Made by a program: the position numbers and the translations under genes. Under the pieces are notes generated by a model that was not told the DNA's origin, did no database searches, and saw nothing but the letters and a program-made list of their open reading frames with translations. From Flaveria trinervia (taxonomy: Eukaryota > Streptophyta > Magnoliopsida > Asterales > Asteraceae), in assembly GCA_025506515.1 (NCBI GenBank), contig CM046451.1, positions 42,799,701-42,863,700 of the forward strand: DNA of 64,000 nt, read 5' to 3'. This document shows positions 9,447-21,641 of this stretch, piece after piece; position 1 is the stretch's first letter; each line of letters starts with the position of its first letter.

Positions 9447-12415
9447 ATGGCTACATCAATCAATGATCCTCACAATATTGGCTCCTCAACAAAGCCTCTG
9501 ATGCTTGTTAGGAGTGAGTACAACATATGGCAACGACAAATGCTCCATCACCTGTCTGTCAACAGTTCAGGCTGTTGGAAGTCTGTGGTTCATGGACCAT
9601 ATAAGCCTATGGTGAGTAATCCAGAAACCAATGAAATGGTTTCGAAGAAGAAAGAGCAATATTCAGATGAAGATCTGAAACTGTTTGAAATTGATGCTAA
9701 AGCCCATGGAATTCTGGCCATGGCACTGCCTAATGAAATCTATTCTGGACTTATGCATCATGAATCTGCTCATGACCTCTGGGTTGCTCTGAAAGAACAA
9801 TTTGGAGGAACTGATGAGGTCTTAGCAAACAATAGAGAAATCCTTGCCCAGCAATATGAGACATTCTCTCATAGAAAGGGTGAGTCACTGACTCATCAGT
9901 TTGAGCGATTCTCCTGTTTGATATCTGAATTGAAAATGGTTAAACATGAATATACAAACAGTCAGATAGAACAACAGATTTCTCAGATCCCTGACTGAGA
10001 GATGGGACACATATACTAATGTCCTACGCTCCAGTGCAAATCTAGACAATCTATCTCTCACCCAACTTCATGGGAAACTGTTAACATTTGAAAGAGAGAT
10101 AGAACAGAAAAGGAAACTGACTTCATCTGGGAAGCTCACTGATGATTTTGTACCAGGGAATACTACTCTGGTCGGTCATGAGTCAGAATTGCTACATCAA
10201 AAATTTCTTATGATGAGCATATTGATTTCTCTTCAAATAGTGGAGATCATGCTTTTGCTGGTATTGATAGTAATTCAGGATGTAATAGTGACAATCTGTG
10301 CTTTTTGATGGATGATTTGAAAGGAATTGCTTATGATGATTTGGAAGAGATGGATATTTTGAGCCAAATGACATTAGTTGATATCTGATCTCAAAAATTT
10401 TACAAAAGGACAGGTAGAAAATTCTCTGGTCTCTCTTGAAAAACCAAAGTTGGTTTTGACAAGAGCAAGGTTAGGTGTCACAAGTGCCATAGACTTGGAC
10501 ATTTTGCAAGAGAGTGTAGATCATCTGGATCTAACTCTTCTGCACCCTTTGTGACCTTTCCAGGAAATAATTCACAAAACAAAGGGCAACATTCTACCAG
10601 TTCTGGTCATCATTCACAAATTCAATCATATCCTGCATATTTTGTTCCTCAAGGTCAAATGCCATATCCTTATCCCTGTTTTTATATGCCTCAGTCCAAT
10701 CAGATTCGATTACCCGTAGCTCAACAATCATATGCACTACCTGAGCCTCAACCATCTCAATCAAGTCAACAATCTCAATCTCAATCTCAATCACATCAAA
10801 GCTTTTTCACTCCTGGAGTTGTTGACTGGAGTAGTTTACCGGATGATCTTTCTGGTTATTCTGAACAAGTGTTTTCTGGTACTGGTCAACATGGTGGGGA
10901 AAATCCTTTTGGAAATCTTGCTCTTATGGCCCTGAAGTCTACTGATGGTTCATGCTCAAATGCTTCACCATCACAAGTACCACAAGTATCTTCTGAGGCT
11001 AAGGCCAAGTTGTGTTCTGAGTCATGCATAGCTGCTTTTGCCTCAATTAGAGAAGCAAATGTAACTTTAATTAATCAAAATCTTGACCTAGAGAAAGTGA
11101 TTTCGAAAATAAAAGCTGAGTTTGAGTCTGTTTTAAAAGAAAAAGATGATGAGATTTACAAATTAAAATGCTAAATCACTGATGAAAAGGCTAAGGTAGA
11201 GGTCATTTTAGAAAATCATAAGAGTCTCAAAGAAACACTTGCAGCTACTCAAGTTGAGTGTGAACGCTAGGTAACATCTTGCAAGGGGTTTGAAATGCTT
11301 CTCAGTAAGCAAACTGCTTCAAATGTGAAGTTTGGGATTGGATATAATCACACTGAACCTCCTACAGATTTTACTCCCAAGACAGAAGTAAAATCTGAAG
11401 GTGAAATCAATTCCCAAACCACATCATCATGTGTCTCATCCTCAAGTGATAATGTACAATCAGAGGATGAAGTCAGTAATAGTACCTCAGCTAATCAATC
11501 TGCTGATGGTCTTATTGCTGATGAACACATGATCAAAGAAAAGCTGAGCACTTCAGGTGTTGTCTCAAAAGGTATTCAAAGTACTAAAGAGCAAGTAACA
11601 ACACTGAAGAACATTTCAAACCAAATGGAACCAAACATGGTTTGACAATTGCTGAAGAATCTATAAAGAAATCCAAATGTACTGATAGAAAACTTCTGAA
11701 GAACAAGTCTTTAGTTATTACAAATCCTTCAGTACTTCACATAAGTACTAAGAGGAAGAAAGTACTGAAGAACACACCTTCAGTAGTTTCATCTTCTTCA
11801 GCAGCTGATCAACAGAAGATGAAGAAAAAGCCATGTGAAATATGTGGTCTATTCAATCATCTCACTGATGAATGTTGGTATAGAAACGGTTCCAAATATA
11901 ACAAAGATAAAATCATTAAAAAGAAAATTAATAAAATGAAAGATGAATTTGAAACCAAGTTTGTGCCACAAACATCTCAACCTGATAAACCAAAGTCTTC
12001 ACAAAAATCTAAACAGAAGAAAGAGGTTTATCATAAAACAATTCACAATATTCCTCAAGGAATATCAAAACAACACACTAAGTCCGTGTCTTTCAAAAAG
12101 GAGGACATGGTGTGTCACAGGAACCATTCACAAACAAGTACTGATGTGTCTACTGAACTGAAGGCTTTAACAACCAATCAGACACAACTTGTTATGATGG
12201 TTCAACATCTGTTGGGGAGAGTTAACCAAATAGATGTACCTGTGATTAAACCACTGAAAAGGAAAAGTAAGCCAAAATCAAAGGAATCCTTTTCAGCACC
12301 ATCTCCATCTTCAAAGGCTGTTAATCATGACAAATCAGTTAGTATAAAATTTGTTGATGAGAACAGACCCAAAACCAAAATGGTTTGGGTCTTAAAAGCT
12401 AACCAGTTGTTGTGA
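9447..12415 (+). pseudogene. E gag, long SIRE-like form
   Basis: It starts at ATG 9447 (MATSINDPHNIG). The first 180 residues are a copia capsid (UBN2-type) domain with SAHDLWVALKEQFGG and REILAQQYETFSH. A frameshift at about 9990 is followed by a degraded stretch to 10390. A first CCHC knuckle, CHKCHRLGHFAREC (10476-10517), is intact. A Gln/Ser-rich stretch (about 10700-10800), a predicted coiled coil (about 11000-11290) and a second CCHC knuckle, CEICGLFNHLTDEC (11834-11875), follow. The last segment is very Lys-rich and ends at TGA 12413-12415, in the same frame as protease. Two separated knuckles and about 980 codons fit SIRE/Maximus copia rather than the short gag of A and B. Confidence 0.88.
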
Positions 12416-12418
12416 TAT

Positions 12419-14222
12419 ATGCAGGGTTCTTCAACATGCCATAGAAGCATCTGGCATGTGGACAGTGGAGGATCTATGCGTATGACTGGGAGCATATCTC
12501 TTATTCATGACTACTCTCAAGGAAAGAAGGGATTTGTTTCTTTTGGTAATTATGCTAAGGGTTACATCATCGGCAAAGGCTTTGTTTCAAATGGTGAAAT
12601 AAGGTTTGATGATGTTAACCAGGTGGAGAATCTCATGTACAATTTGATGAGTGTCAGTCAAATGTGTGATAAAGGGCATGTTGCACTTTTCACCAGTCAG
12701 AAATGTCGAATTCTGTCTTTCAATGTTTTGAGTATGATTGAAAAGATATTGGATGAACATACTCTCCTGAAGGCCAATAGGATTGGTAGAGTATATGCCT
12801 TAGACTTATCAAAGAAAATTGATCTAAAAGGCCATCCATGTCTATTCTCCAAGGCCTCTCCTCAGGAATCTGAACTTTGGCATAGAAGGCTTTAGTGAGA
12901 GGTCTGCCTTTAAAGGAGTTCAAATGTGATGACAACTACTCTGATTGTTTAAAAGGAAAGCAACATAAAGTATCATTCCCTCCAATAGAAGAACCAAAGT
13001 CCATTGCCTGCTTGCAATACTGCATACGGATCCTTTTGGTCCAGTAAGAGTGATGAGCATGGCAAAGAAAAAATATTGTCCGGTAATTATGGATGATTAT
13101 TCCAGATTCGTATGGACCTTCTTCTCACATTCAAAATATGAGGCTCGTCAAATTATCATCTACTTTGTGTTGCATGTGGAAAAGCAGTATTCTCTTTCTG
13201 TTAAGTGTGTGAGGAGTTATAATGGCACAGAATTTAGAAATCACACACTTGATGAATTCTATCTCTCTAAGGGAATCAAGAGGCAGTTTAGCATTCCAAG
13301 AACTCCTAAACAAAATGGAGTGGTGGAGAGAAAGAACAGGACCCTTATTGAAGCTGCAAGGTCAATGTTGGCTGATTCCGGTTTGCCACTAACCTTTTGG
13401 GCTGAAGCTGTTAACACAGCTTGCTATGTGCAAAATAGAGTATTGGTAAATCAAAGGTTGATAAAGACTCCTTATGAAGTGTTACATCATTTGGCTCCTC
13501 TAATTTCCTTCTTTAGAGCATTTGGGTGTCCTTGTTATATTCTCAACACAAAGGATCCACTTTTGAAGTTTGAATCAAAGGTGGATGCAGGGTACTTTGT
13601 TGGGTATTCATCTACTTGCAAGGAATACAAAGTTTTTAATTGCAGAACAAAGATTGTAGAAGAAACCTTGCATGTAAAGTTTAATGAATCTCCAAAGGAG
13701 AAAATCCCACAAAACCCTATGGAGTTATTTGATCTGGACATACTGCAATATGTTCCTTATCAGTCTCCAACTGTTGCAGATTCTGTGAATCCATCATCTC
13801 CTACCACTTGTTATCCATCTGTTGGTATAAATGCAAGTTTTAGTGATCAACTGCCTGAGTCTACTAAACTTGATGTTCCTGTAGCTTCAGCAGTTCCATC
13901 CACAACAAATGCTGATGAGATCTCTGAATCCTCTACTTCATTTGAATTGTCATCTCGTTCTAGGTTTCAAGAATCTGGATCACCATCTGTTGCTGTTGAA
14001 TCACCTACAAACACTTGCATAGATTTCATTGAGTATCAAGAACTGAAGAATCACCCCATGTCTCAGATCATTGGTGACATCAATGCTGGTGTTTCAACTA
14101 GAAGTCAATTGTCCAACTTTTGCTTCTATGCACTCTTCATCAGTCAGCAAGAGCCAAAGAACTATCAAATTGCATTAAGAGACAATGGACGAGTTGAAGC
14201 TATGCAACTTGAGCTTCATTAG
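12419..14222 (+). pseudogene. E pol: protease and integrase
   Basis: After the gag stop the same frame reads MQGSS, then WHVDSGGSMRMTGS. DSG is the protease triad, in place of the usual DSGCSRHMTG. The pre-integrase domain ends LWHRRL and meets stops at 12894-12897. After a frameshift the core has TDPFGP near 13030, DDYSRFVWTFF, then VRSYNGTEF near 13210, where the second catalytic Asp is Tyr, and NGVVERKNRT near 13315 with the Glu kept. The frame is open from 13050 to 14222 and includes the SH3-like region (FGCPCYILN, GYFVGYSS) and a Ser-rich linker. Integration could not be catalysed with the Asp to Tyr change. Confidence 0.9.
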
Positions 14223-15675
14223 TTTCAAAAGCAACAAGTGTGGGAACTACTTCCTCTTCCCCAAGGTAAGTGTGCAATAGGCACTAATGGGTGTTTAAGA
14301 ATAAAACTGATGAAAAAGGCCAAATTGTCAAGAACAAGGCCAGACTGGTTGTACAGGGGTTTTCACAAGAAGAAGGTATTGATTATGATGAAACCTTTGC
14401 CCATGTAGCCAGACTGGAAGCAATCAGATTGTTTTTAGCTTATGTTGCTTTTTATAATCTCAAAGTTTTTCAAATGGATGTCAAAAGTGTATTCTTATAT
14501 GGTTAAATAAAAGAAGAAGTTTATGTGTGCCAACCACCAGGTTTTGAAGATCATAATCATCCAGATTGGGTATATAAACTTGATAAGGCTCTTTATGGGC
14601 TAAAAAAGCACCCAGAGCCTGGTATGAAACACTGTCTAACTTTCTTCTTCAAAATAATTTCACCAGAGGCTCCATAGATAAAACCTTGTTCATTAAGAAA
14701 GTAGGCATGCATAAGCTCCTTGTTCAAATTTATGTTGATGATATTATTTTTGCATCCTCTGATCCACAGTTGTGTGATGCCTTTACTAAGTTGATGCAAC
14801 AAAAGTTTGAAATGAGTGCCATGGGAGAATTACAGTTCTTTCTGGGGTTGCAAATCAAACAAAAGGCTGATGGAACTTTTATTTATCTGTCAAAATATAC
14901 AACGGATTTATTGAAAAAGTTTGATTTACAAAACTGTAAGCCCTGCTCTACTCCCATGTGCAGCACCACACAACTAGATGCTGATCAGAAAGGTAAAGCA
15001 GTTGATGAAACTCTTTACAGATGTATGAATGGTTCCTTGATGTACCTTATAGCTTCTAGACCAGACATTATGTTTGCAACTTGTGTCTATGCTAGATTTC
15101 AGGCTGCACCTAAAGTATCCTATATGATTGCAGTCAAAAGGATCTTTAGATATTTGCAAGGAACTCAATCTCTAGGACTTTGGTATTCCACTGGGCACTC
15201 TTGCAAATTAGTTGCTTTCTCTAATAGTGACTATGTAGGGTGTAAATTAACCAGAAAATCAGCCTCTGGTGGATGCCAATTTCTAGGCAACTGTTTAGTT
15301 TCTTGGCAGAGTAAGAAACAAACCTCTATTGCTACATCCACTGCTAAAGCAGAGTACATTGCTGCTGCAAGTTGTACATCTCAGGTACTCTGGCTTCAGA
15401 ATGAATTACTGGATTATGACATTACAGAGACTAAGACTCCTTTACTGATGGACAGTGCTTCAGCTCTTTGTATTGTTAAGAATCCTGCCCAGCATTCTAG
15501 GACCAAACATATTGAGATCAGACATTATTTTATCAGGGATTGTTATGAAAAAGGTCCGATTGATCCAAAGTTTGTTCCTAGTGCTGATGAGCTTGCAGAT
15601 ATATTTACTAAGCCTTTGGAATGTGCAACTTTTCAAAATCTAGTGCTAAGACTTGGTATGCTGCAGCTTGAATAA
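14223..15675 (+). pseudogene. E pol: reverse transcriptase and RNase H
   Basis: A stop at 14220 and a frameshift near 14290 separate this from integrase. The RT shows KARLVVQGFSQEEGIDYDETF, QMDVKSVFLYG (stop after) and, in the open frame from 14686, VQIYVDDIIFASSD with intact YVDD. The thumb and connection (CKPCSTPMCSTT, MNGSLMYLIASRPD) lead to RNase H with YVGCKLTRKSASGGCQF, STAKAEYIAAAS and RTKHIEIRHYFIRD. The final 329 codons are continuous to the natural stop at 15675 (ADIFTKPLE then LGMLQLE). It copies the element RNA into DNA and removes the RNA strand. Confidence 0.93.
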
Positions 15676-16190
15676 TTTGACAACTACTGATGATCTCAGC
15701 TCACAAGTACTGATGAGCATCAGTATACAGCTGTCACAAATATGTACCGAAGTTATTTTATCTTCAGCAGTTTTCATAACTACTGACTAAATTACTTAAC
15801 ATGTACTCAAGTACTTTATTTGGTGCAAAGTACTGATGTGGTTACAACTACTGAAGTCTGTTCTAACAGATAAGTACTGATGACTAATGAAACATCTGAA
15901 AATCAGATAATCTGCTGAGTAAGTGTTAAGGTCAAATGAAACATCTGAGATATGTGAATTGATGACAATAACTGATGAGTAATTTTATTCTTGAATTGTT
16001 TCAAACAACTGCTGTTTCATTTCAAACAACTGAAGCCAAAACCAAGTCTTGAGTAGTTTTCAACTATTGATGACGAACACCAAGTCTTCAGTTGTTTACA
16101 ACATCTGAAAGTTAAAATAATGTCTTCAGTCGTTTTCAAACAACTTATGACTAAAACCAAAACTTTCAGCTGTTTTCTTTCAGCCATTTC
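15676..16190 (+). repeat. E motif array before the 3' ORF
   Basis: No ORF is seen. Degenerate copies of ACAACTACTGAAG, AAGTACTGATGA and CTTCAGTAGTT recur every 15-40 bases (for example 15843-15856). The same words fill the E LTR (454-466, 707-720). The array ends at a TATA-like element at 16196. Together these look like the upstream part of an internal promoter. Confidence 0.6.
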
Positions 16191-16194
16191 ATAA

Positions 16195-16204
16195 CCTATA
16201 AATA
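16195..16204 (+). promoter_or_regulatory. Predicted internal TATA box of E
   Basis: CCTATAAATACC stands 55-60 bases before the ATG of the 3' ORF and directly after the motif array. Spacing would put a start site near 16228 and give a short leader. This is inference from sequence alone. Confidence 0.55.
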
Positions 16205-16261
16205 CCTAACCCTAACTTCAAACTTTTCATAAATCGATTTCCGAACGTTCATCTTCCATTA

Positions 16262-19200
16262 ATGGCGACCATGCAAATCAAACCACAACACAACTGGGTT
16301 GCCTACTTCACAAAATCAGCCTTTTGGACTAAGTTTGATGATGCTATTAATCTGATGGTTGATTCCCCGTATCGAACTGCTTTTCTTCTGAATCCAACCA
16401 TCTATCCAGACTCTCTTCGTCAATTCTAGACAAATGTCACCATCCATACTGGTGAGAATGATGTCGCGTTCACTCTCCAGTCATTTGTAAACCACAAGAA
16501 GATGGTAGTCACTCCTGCTATCATTTGCCAAACGCTAGATCTGAATGATGCTACCTTTGTCACCAAATACCCGAAGGGCACCATTGATCTATCATTCATC
16601 AACCATGGATATGAGGGTGACCTAAGTGCTACAACCATTCTGAAGAAGCACTTCCATGATGCTGAACGCCTAATCTTCCATATGATCAATGTTTGCCTTG
16701 CCCCCAAAACCTCTTCATGGGATCAAATGTCATCGAGGTGGCAACAGGTATTGTATTCTATTCTTGAACGCCAAAGCTTAAATTTTTCTGAAATTATATT
16801 TTTAGAATTAAAAGATCTGGCAATGAAACCTGTAGCTAATAGATGGCTATTATATCCAAGGTTTCTTATGGCCATAATCACGAATCAGTTACAATCTAAT
16901 GGCCCTATTGGCCTTGGAGTCCCTGCTGGGGTAGTGTTGCCAGAGGTATACTCCAGGCACAACTCTGACCCACACCTCAAAGAGGCTGCCAAACTGCTAA
17001 AACCCAAGCAGAAGGTACGTACACCCTCATCCTCCAGATCCAAAGTCCCCTCCAAACCTCATTCCAAACAAATCAAAAAGGCTACTCAGGGAGTTGAGTC
17101 CCCTCATGATGCCCCTGCAACACAAAGGCAGGTTAAAACTATGGGTAGTAATCCCCCTGTAGTTTCCAGGACTCTACTAGCTGAAACCACTCAGGTATTC
17201 TCTCAACAGGATCCTGATGCAACCAAAAATAGGGAAACCACATTACTGGAATCTCTCTCACTTGAGAGGATTGCCATTGAAGAGCACCATTCACCCCAGG
17301 TGCAATCCTTTTCACACCTATCTCCCATTAAAGCCACCCTTACAAGCCCAACTGTGGTTATTACACAAGTGCTAACTCAACTACTTTCCTCTACCCCTCC
17401 CCAGAAACCTATTACCACTGGGAAAACATCAACAGTTGAGGGAGAGGATTATAATGTAGCTGATAACCCACAACATAGGGATTACAGAGTTCAATCTCCA
17501 TGCGTAGAGGAAGAGATTAGAACATCTGGTGAGGCTGCCTCTTCTCCTTGTTCGGCACATGATCAGGATGAAGATGATATCATCTCTAAGTCCTCACCAG
17601 AGGAAACTGCCAATGAAGGACATTATCTTGAGGCAGGAAGTCCCCAGTTCCGAGAAATAGGGGCATATGTGAATACTGATCTACACTCAGCACATGTTCA
17701 TCCTGATTTCATCAGGAGGTCAGCTGATTCAGCACAGACTGATGATAACCTGGGCTTTTTTTTGATGTTCTAGCCCACAATACTATTCTTGAGACTGAGG
17801 TATGCAGACTATAGGAATTGCTTGCCAAAATGTCACAAGAATCAAGTCCATGTGCCCACATTCACCCACAGATGGTAGTTTCTCCTGAAACTATCCCAAA
17901 CACTAAGCCACTCTCAACAAATTTGCCACCAGCCTCTTCTTCAGGTGCCATTTCTCAGGGACAGAACCCCTCTGAGCCTCTTCTTCAGGTGCCATTTCTC
18001 ATCACTTCCATAATCACAAACACTGTACATCAAGCCATTGATGAGAGGCTTTCCTCAAATCTTCAATCTTTAGTTGATGCTGCTGTTTCTAAAAGACTTT
18101 CTGACATTCACACCCCTGAACCCAATGCACCCAAAAAGGGGGAGTTTAAGTCAATGAAAGTAGACAAAAGAAAAAGAGCTAAAGAGGAAGCAGAAAAAGA
18201 GAGGAAAGAAAAGGAAATGATCACCTATAAGAGGAAGAAAAGCTCTGAAAAGACTGAAGGTGAGAAAAAGTTAGAAGAATTGCTCAAAGAAGCTAATGAG
18301 CAACATAGCAGATCTATGGATAAGATTATTGATCAACTCTACAGACAAGGATTTGACACTACCAAACTTGACTCTGAAATCAGAAGGTTAGAGATTCAAG
18401 AGATTGAACAAAGATGGGCAAGTTGGAGTGAGAAAGAAAGGGAAAGGCCGGAAACTATGGCAAGATTTATATCAAAACATTTGGGAAGGTCAATCATTGA
18501 AGTAAAATCATGGTCCAGAGACAGTGTTTTGGAGATAACCACCAGAATCTGTTCTTCTAAAGTATTTAACAAAGGATTGATCATAGAAGCTCTTGATGAA
18601 GCTGGTCCTGGGAAAAGGACTGATATGGCAAAATTATCCAAAGCTTCACTCACATCCAAGATGTTAGAGCAGCCTGCACAATCACTCAAACCAAAACAAC
18701 CACCCTCACAACCCTCAAAACCAACTCCCTTACACAATAAACCTACTCAAACCATTACCAATGATGCACCTAAGAGGAAGAGAAGGGTGTTGAGGATGGA
18801 AGAAGAAGAAGAAGATGATGATGAGGATGATAGTCTGCCACTCTCTGCTGTTCTCAAAATAAAAATGGCTGAGCCTAGGAGTCAACCAACAACAATCACA
18901 CCTGACTTTCAAAGGAAAATGGTAAAAGTCAAACTTGAAGAAGAAGAACAGCACAAAAACATGATGAGCAACTGTTAGGGATGATTGATAAAGAGTTTCC
19001 CAAGTCTTCATCCATACAAGCTATGAAGAAACATGCTTAGAGGTTGTATGCTCTCAGATTTACATTCCAATATCAGTAAGAGAGAGTGAGAATTTGGCTT
19101 GATCCCAGAGTAAGTGACAGAATTCACAAAAAGAAGATTCCAAGCAGATACAATGGCCAAGTAAAGAAAATTGTAGATGCTGTGATAATGCTGGCCATTG

Positions 19201-19740
19201 TAGTGCACCCTAGGAAATCCTTGATGACTTCAAGAGAGCTTACAAGTCTAAGATGACTCAAGAAACCTTACTAGAAACAAATGGTAAAGAAGGGTTAATC
19301 TACAAGAAGCTTGAAGAAATAAGAAGAAATGAGCTCCAGTTATTACTTGAAGGCACTCATCCTGATGAGTTTGCATACAGAGAGATAACAACTGTGGAGC
19401 TGAAAAATGGAAAGAATATTAAGTACTTATCTGAGTACTATGGGCCTGAGTTCTTCTTTGAAAGTGGAGCTGAAGAACTCACAATGGAAGAACAAGTTGT
19501 TTTCCTTGAGGCCTATGTCACAGAGTCTTACAGACTTATTATTAGGAAGTAGGTTTCATGGACGGGGTAACAGCTCTGTGTCCAATTCCCCAAGACAGAG
19601 TTCCCATTCATCCTTTGCCAATCAAACCTTCTGAAATCTCTTCCCTGGCCTGAGCTTATATTGAAGAATTCTGAGCTGATCCAGATTTTGTTTCTGCCAA
19701 TAAGTGGGACCTCAATAATTTTAAAGGTTTTGGCTGCATT
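16262..19740 (+). pseudogene. E 3' ORF (env-position protein, function unknown)
   Basis: The ORF starts at ATG 16262 (MATMQIKPQHNW). The N-terminal part, about 230 residues, includes PTIYPDSLRQF followed by a TAG at 16427 where the family has Trp, MVVTPAIICQTLDL, NHGYEGDLSATT and LLYPRFLMAIITNQL. A Ser/Pro/Thr-rich region runs to 17770, where an 8-T run (17756-17763) shifts the frame. From 17818 comes a Lys/Glu-rich coiled coil (about 18130-18320), then an acidic run near 18800-18835. After stops near 18978-19080 a C-terminal domain (DEFAYREITTVELKNG, LSEYYGPEFFFES) runs to 19552 and in a shifted frame to about 19740. The N-terminal domain resembles the C ORF at 31316-31918. I see no signal peptide or clear membrane segment, so an envelope role is not supported. 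Confidence 0.8.
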
Positions 19741-19745
19741 GGTTC

Positions 19746-19755
19746 AGGGGGAGTT
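19746..19755 (+). promoter_or_regulatory. Polypurine tract of E
   Basis: AGGGGGAGTT lies immediately upstream of the 3' LTR and would prime plus-strand DNA synthesis. F has nearly the same tract (21631-21641). Confidence 0.85.
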
Positions 19756-20492
19756 TGTTGGACCAAAAGAACCAATGAGCCAGATCAGAAAAACCTTTAA
19801 GTCCCACAGACATCAAAACAACTGAAGTAATCTACAACAGCTGAAGACAAAGTCTGAAGACAACTGCTGAAAACAAGTCTGAAGACAAAGTCTCAAGACA
19901 AAGTCTGAAGACAACTGCTGAAGACAAAGTCTGAAGACAACAACTGAAGACAAAGTCTAAAGGCAAAGTCTGAAGACAAAGTCTGAAGACAACTGCTGAA
20001 GACAAAGTCTGAAGATCAAGTTCTCAGAAGTTGTCATAACAGCTGAAGTAGTTCTCTTTAGTAGTTGTGATGGTTTTCATTTCAGTAGTTTGTAATCAGT
20101 AGTTTTATATTATGTAAAACCTATGAATTTCTTACACTTGAGACGTTATAACTTCAGTAGTTGTAATGTTACTTTTAGTGAAGGTGTCCTCAGTTGTTGT
20201 GGACATCTTCAGTAGTTTAGTTTACTTTCAGTTGTTTGTATAAATCAGTTAGATGTCACTATCAAGTGACGTCAGCTCATGTCACATTCCTTATAAAAGG
20301 AATGTTAACCTAATTTCCCCGTATGGGAAGCTCGTGCATGAATGAAAACATTCTTTTTGCAGAAAACTCTCTCTATAACCATTACTGTTTGATTGAATAT
20401 CATATTATTCTTGCTAGAATTTCGTCTAATTCATGTGCTATTCCGCTGCAAATCCTAATCTAATTGATCAAACTAGATCTCGATCCCTTTCA
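19756..20492 (+). repeat. E 3' LTR
   Basis: A 737-bp LTR from TGTTGGACC to CCTTTCA, followed by the GGTTA duplication. The GACAAAGTCTGAAGACAACT array at about 19835-20012 has more units than in the 5' LTR. CTTCAGTAGTTGT words follow, then TATAAAAG at 20292. Confidence 0.95.
20292..20299 (+). promoter_or_regulatory. TATA box of E 3' LTR
   Basis: TATAAAAG lies in the same context as 848-855. From here transcription would read out into the F remnant. Confidence 0.65.
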
Positions 20493-20497
20493 GGTTA

Positions 20498-21630
20498 AAG
20501 GAGAAGAAAGAGGCAGAAGATGCAGAGCTACTAGTACAAATCAAAGAAGAAAGAAGAAAGAAAAGATTGTACAAGCATGTGCCTACTCTCTCCCCAGTTC
20601 ATGAAAGTCATGCAATGAGGATGTGATTCAATAAGAACCTTAGGTAGATAAAGATGAAGACAAGATCAAAATGATCAACTACTTGAATGCCAGAGGCCTC
20701 TATCAGGTACAAGCACTTCTTGCCCTACCCTATGACTATGTCGAGTTTGAGTATTTAAAACAACTTGAACTTGAGGTAGACAAAGAAAGAAAGACAACTA
20801 AAAAGAAGCTAAGGGAAGAAGCTTCTAAGTCAAGTGCCATCATCCCGAAGAGCATGAAGAAATCTGCAGATAGGTAGAGGATGATGAGCTTCTTGAAGCT
20901 GTATGGATTCTCTCGAAGGAGACTTGGTCCCATGTCTCTATCCATTACGGATGAGCATATCAGGGTGATCAAGCAAAAGATAAAGAGTGGAGAGCTGATT
21001 GACTTACATTCCCCTCCAAGTCAAGCTCCACCTGAAGTGTAGGTTAAGGTTGAACAACCAGAGACAACACAACCTGGACCTTCTCTTGAATCTCAGCAAG
21101 CTTCATCTTCTGATCCACAGCAGGGTTAGGCTCCCTGTTATTTTGAACCTGTGAGAGTGGAAGACCCAACTGCGAAAGACAATAAAGATCAATCAGGTGA
21201 TGCAGGCTAGTCTTCTCAGTTAAAAGGAACAAAGAGAAAGAAAAGGATGGCTTCTAAACCAAAGCCAAAGAGGAGGAAAGAAAACATCCTTTTCAGAACC
21301 TCAGGATGAGTCAGAACATCCTAAGGGTGTGCAGCCAGAGGATGCTCCATCATTTCCCATTCAAATAGCTCCTCTAGCATCAGAAAGACCTATCCTGTCC
21401 TGGACATACACTTCAAATCCAGAAAGATGGCATGTCATTAGAGATCATGGCATTGAGAATGTCTACACATGGCAAAACATGTTCAATTTTCCTCTGCATG
21501 ATCTCTTTGACATGAGAAGACACTTTGATAGTCTGAAGGATCCTAATCATCTTATGAAGAAAGGGCTGGTCATTATCCTGATATGGACTGTAGATATCTG
21601 AAGTCTTTAAGTGTCTTGGTAGCATTAGCC
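20498..21630 (+). pseudogene. F 3' ORF fragment, right part
   Basis: It continues 1-349 with Glu/Lys-rich sequence (ELLVQIKEERRKKRLYKH). After a stop comes a readable piece at 20671-20877 (MINYLNARGLYQVQALLALP, EFEYLKQLELEVDKERK). Further pieces are LKLYGFSRRRLGPMSLSI near 20900 and a Pro/Ser/Gln-rich segment to 21230. A last piece at 21329-21601 contains RPILSWTYTSNPERWHVI. There are several stops and frameshifts. It ends 30 bases before a polypurine tract. Position and composition match the 3' ORF of E and C, although the C-terminal sequence is not obviously the same. Function unknown. Confidence 0.65.
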
Positions 21631-21641
21631 TAGGGGGAGTT
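21631..21641 (+). promoter_or_regulatory. Polypurine tract of F
   Basis: TAGGGGGAGTT sits just before the LTR that begins TGTAGAGATT. Confidence 0.8.

Larger units (their letters stand above)
350..20492 (+). mobile_element. E: SIRE-like Ty1/copia element with a 3' ORF, split by A
   Basis: A complete element bounded by LTRs beginning TGTTGGACC and ending CCTTTCA, with 5-bp target duplications GGTTA at 345-349 and 20493-20497. The order is 5' LTR (interrupted by A at 967/9130), PBS, long gag with two CCHC knuckles, protease, integrase, RT, RNase H, about 0.6 kb of motif-rich spacer, a 3.4-kb extra ORF, polypurine tract and 3' LTR. Without A it is about 12 kb. Long gag plus a downstream ORF is typical of the plant SIRE/Maximus copia lineage. 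All ORFs are broken by a few stops and frameshifts, but the LTRs remain clearly alike. Confidence 0.93.

Noticed and set aside
16262..18978. Possible host gene between retrotransposon parts
   Set aside because: It lies between RNase H and polypurine tract/LTR of E, and a homologous ORF occupies the same position in C, so it belongs to the element.
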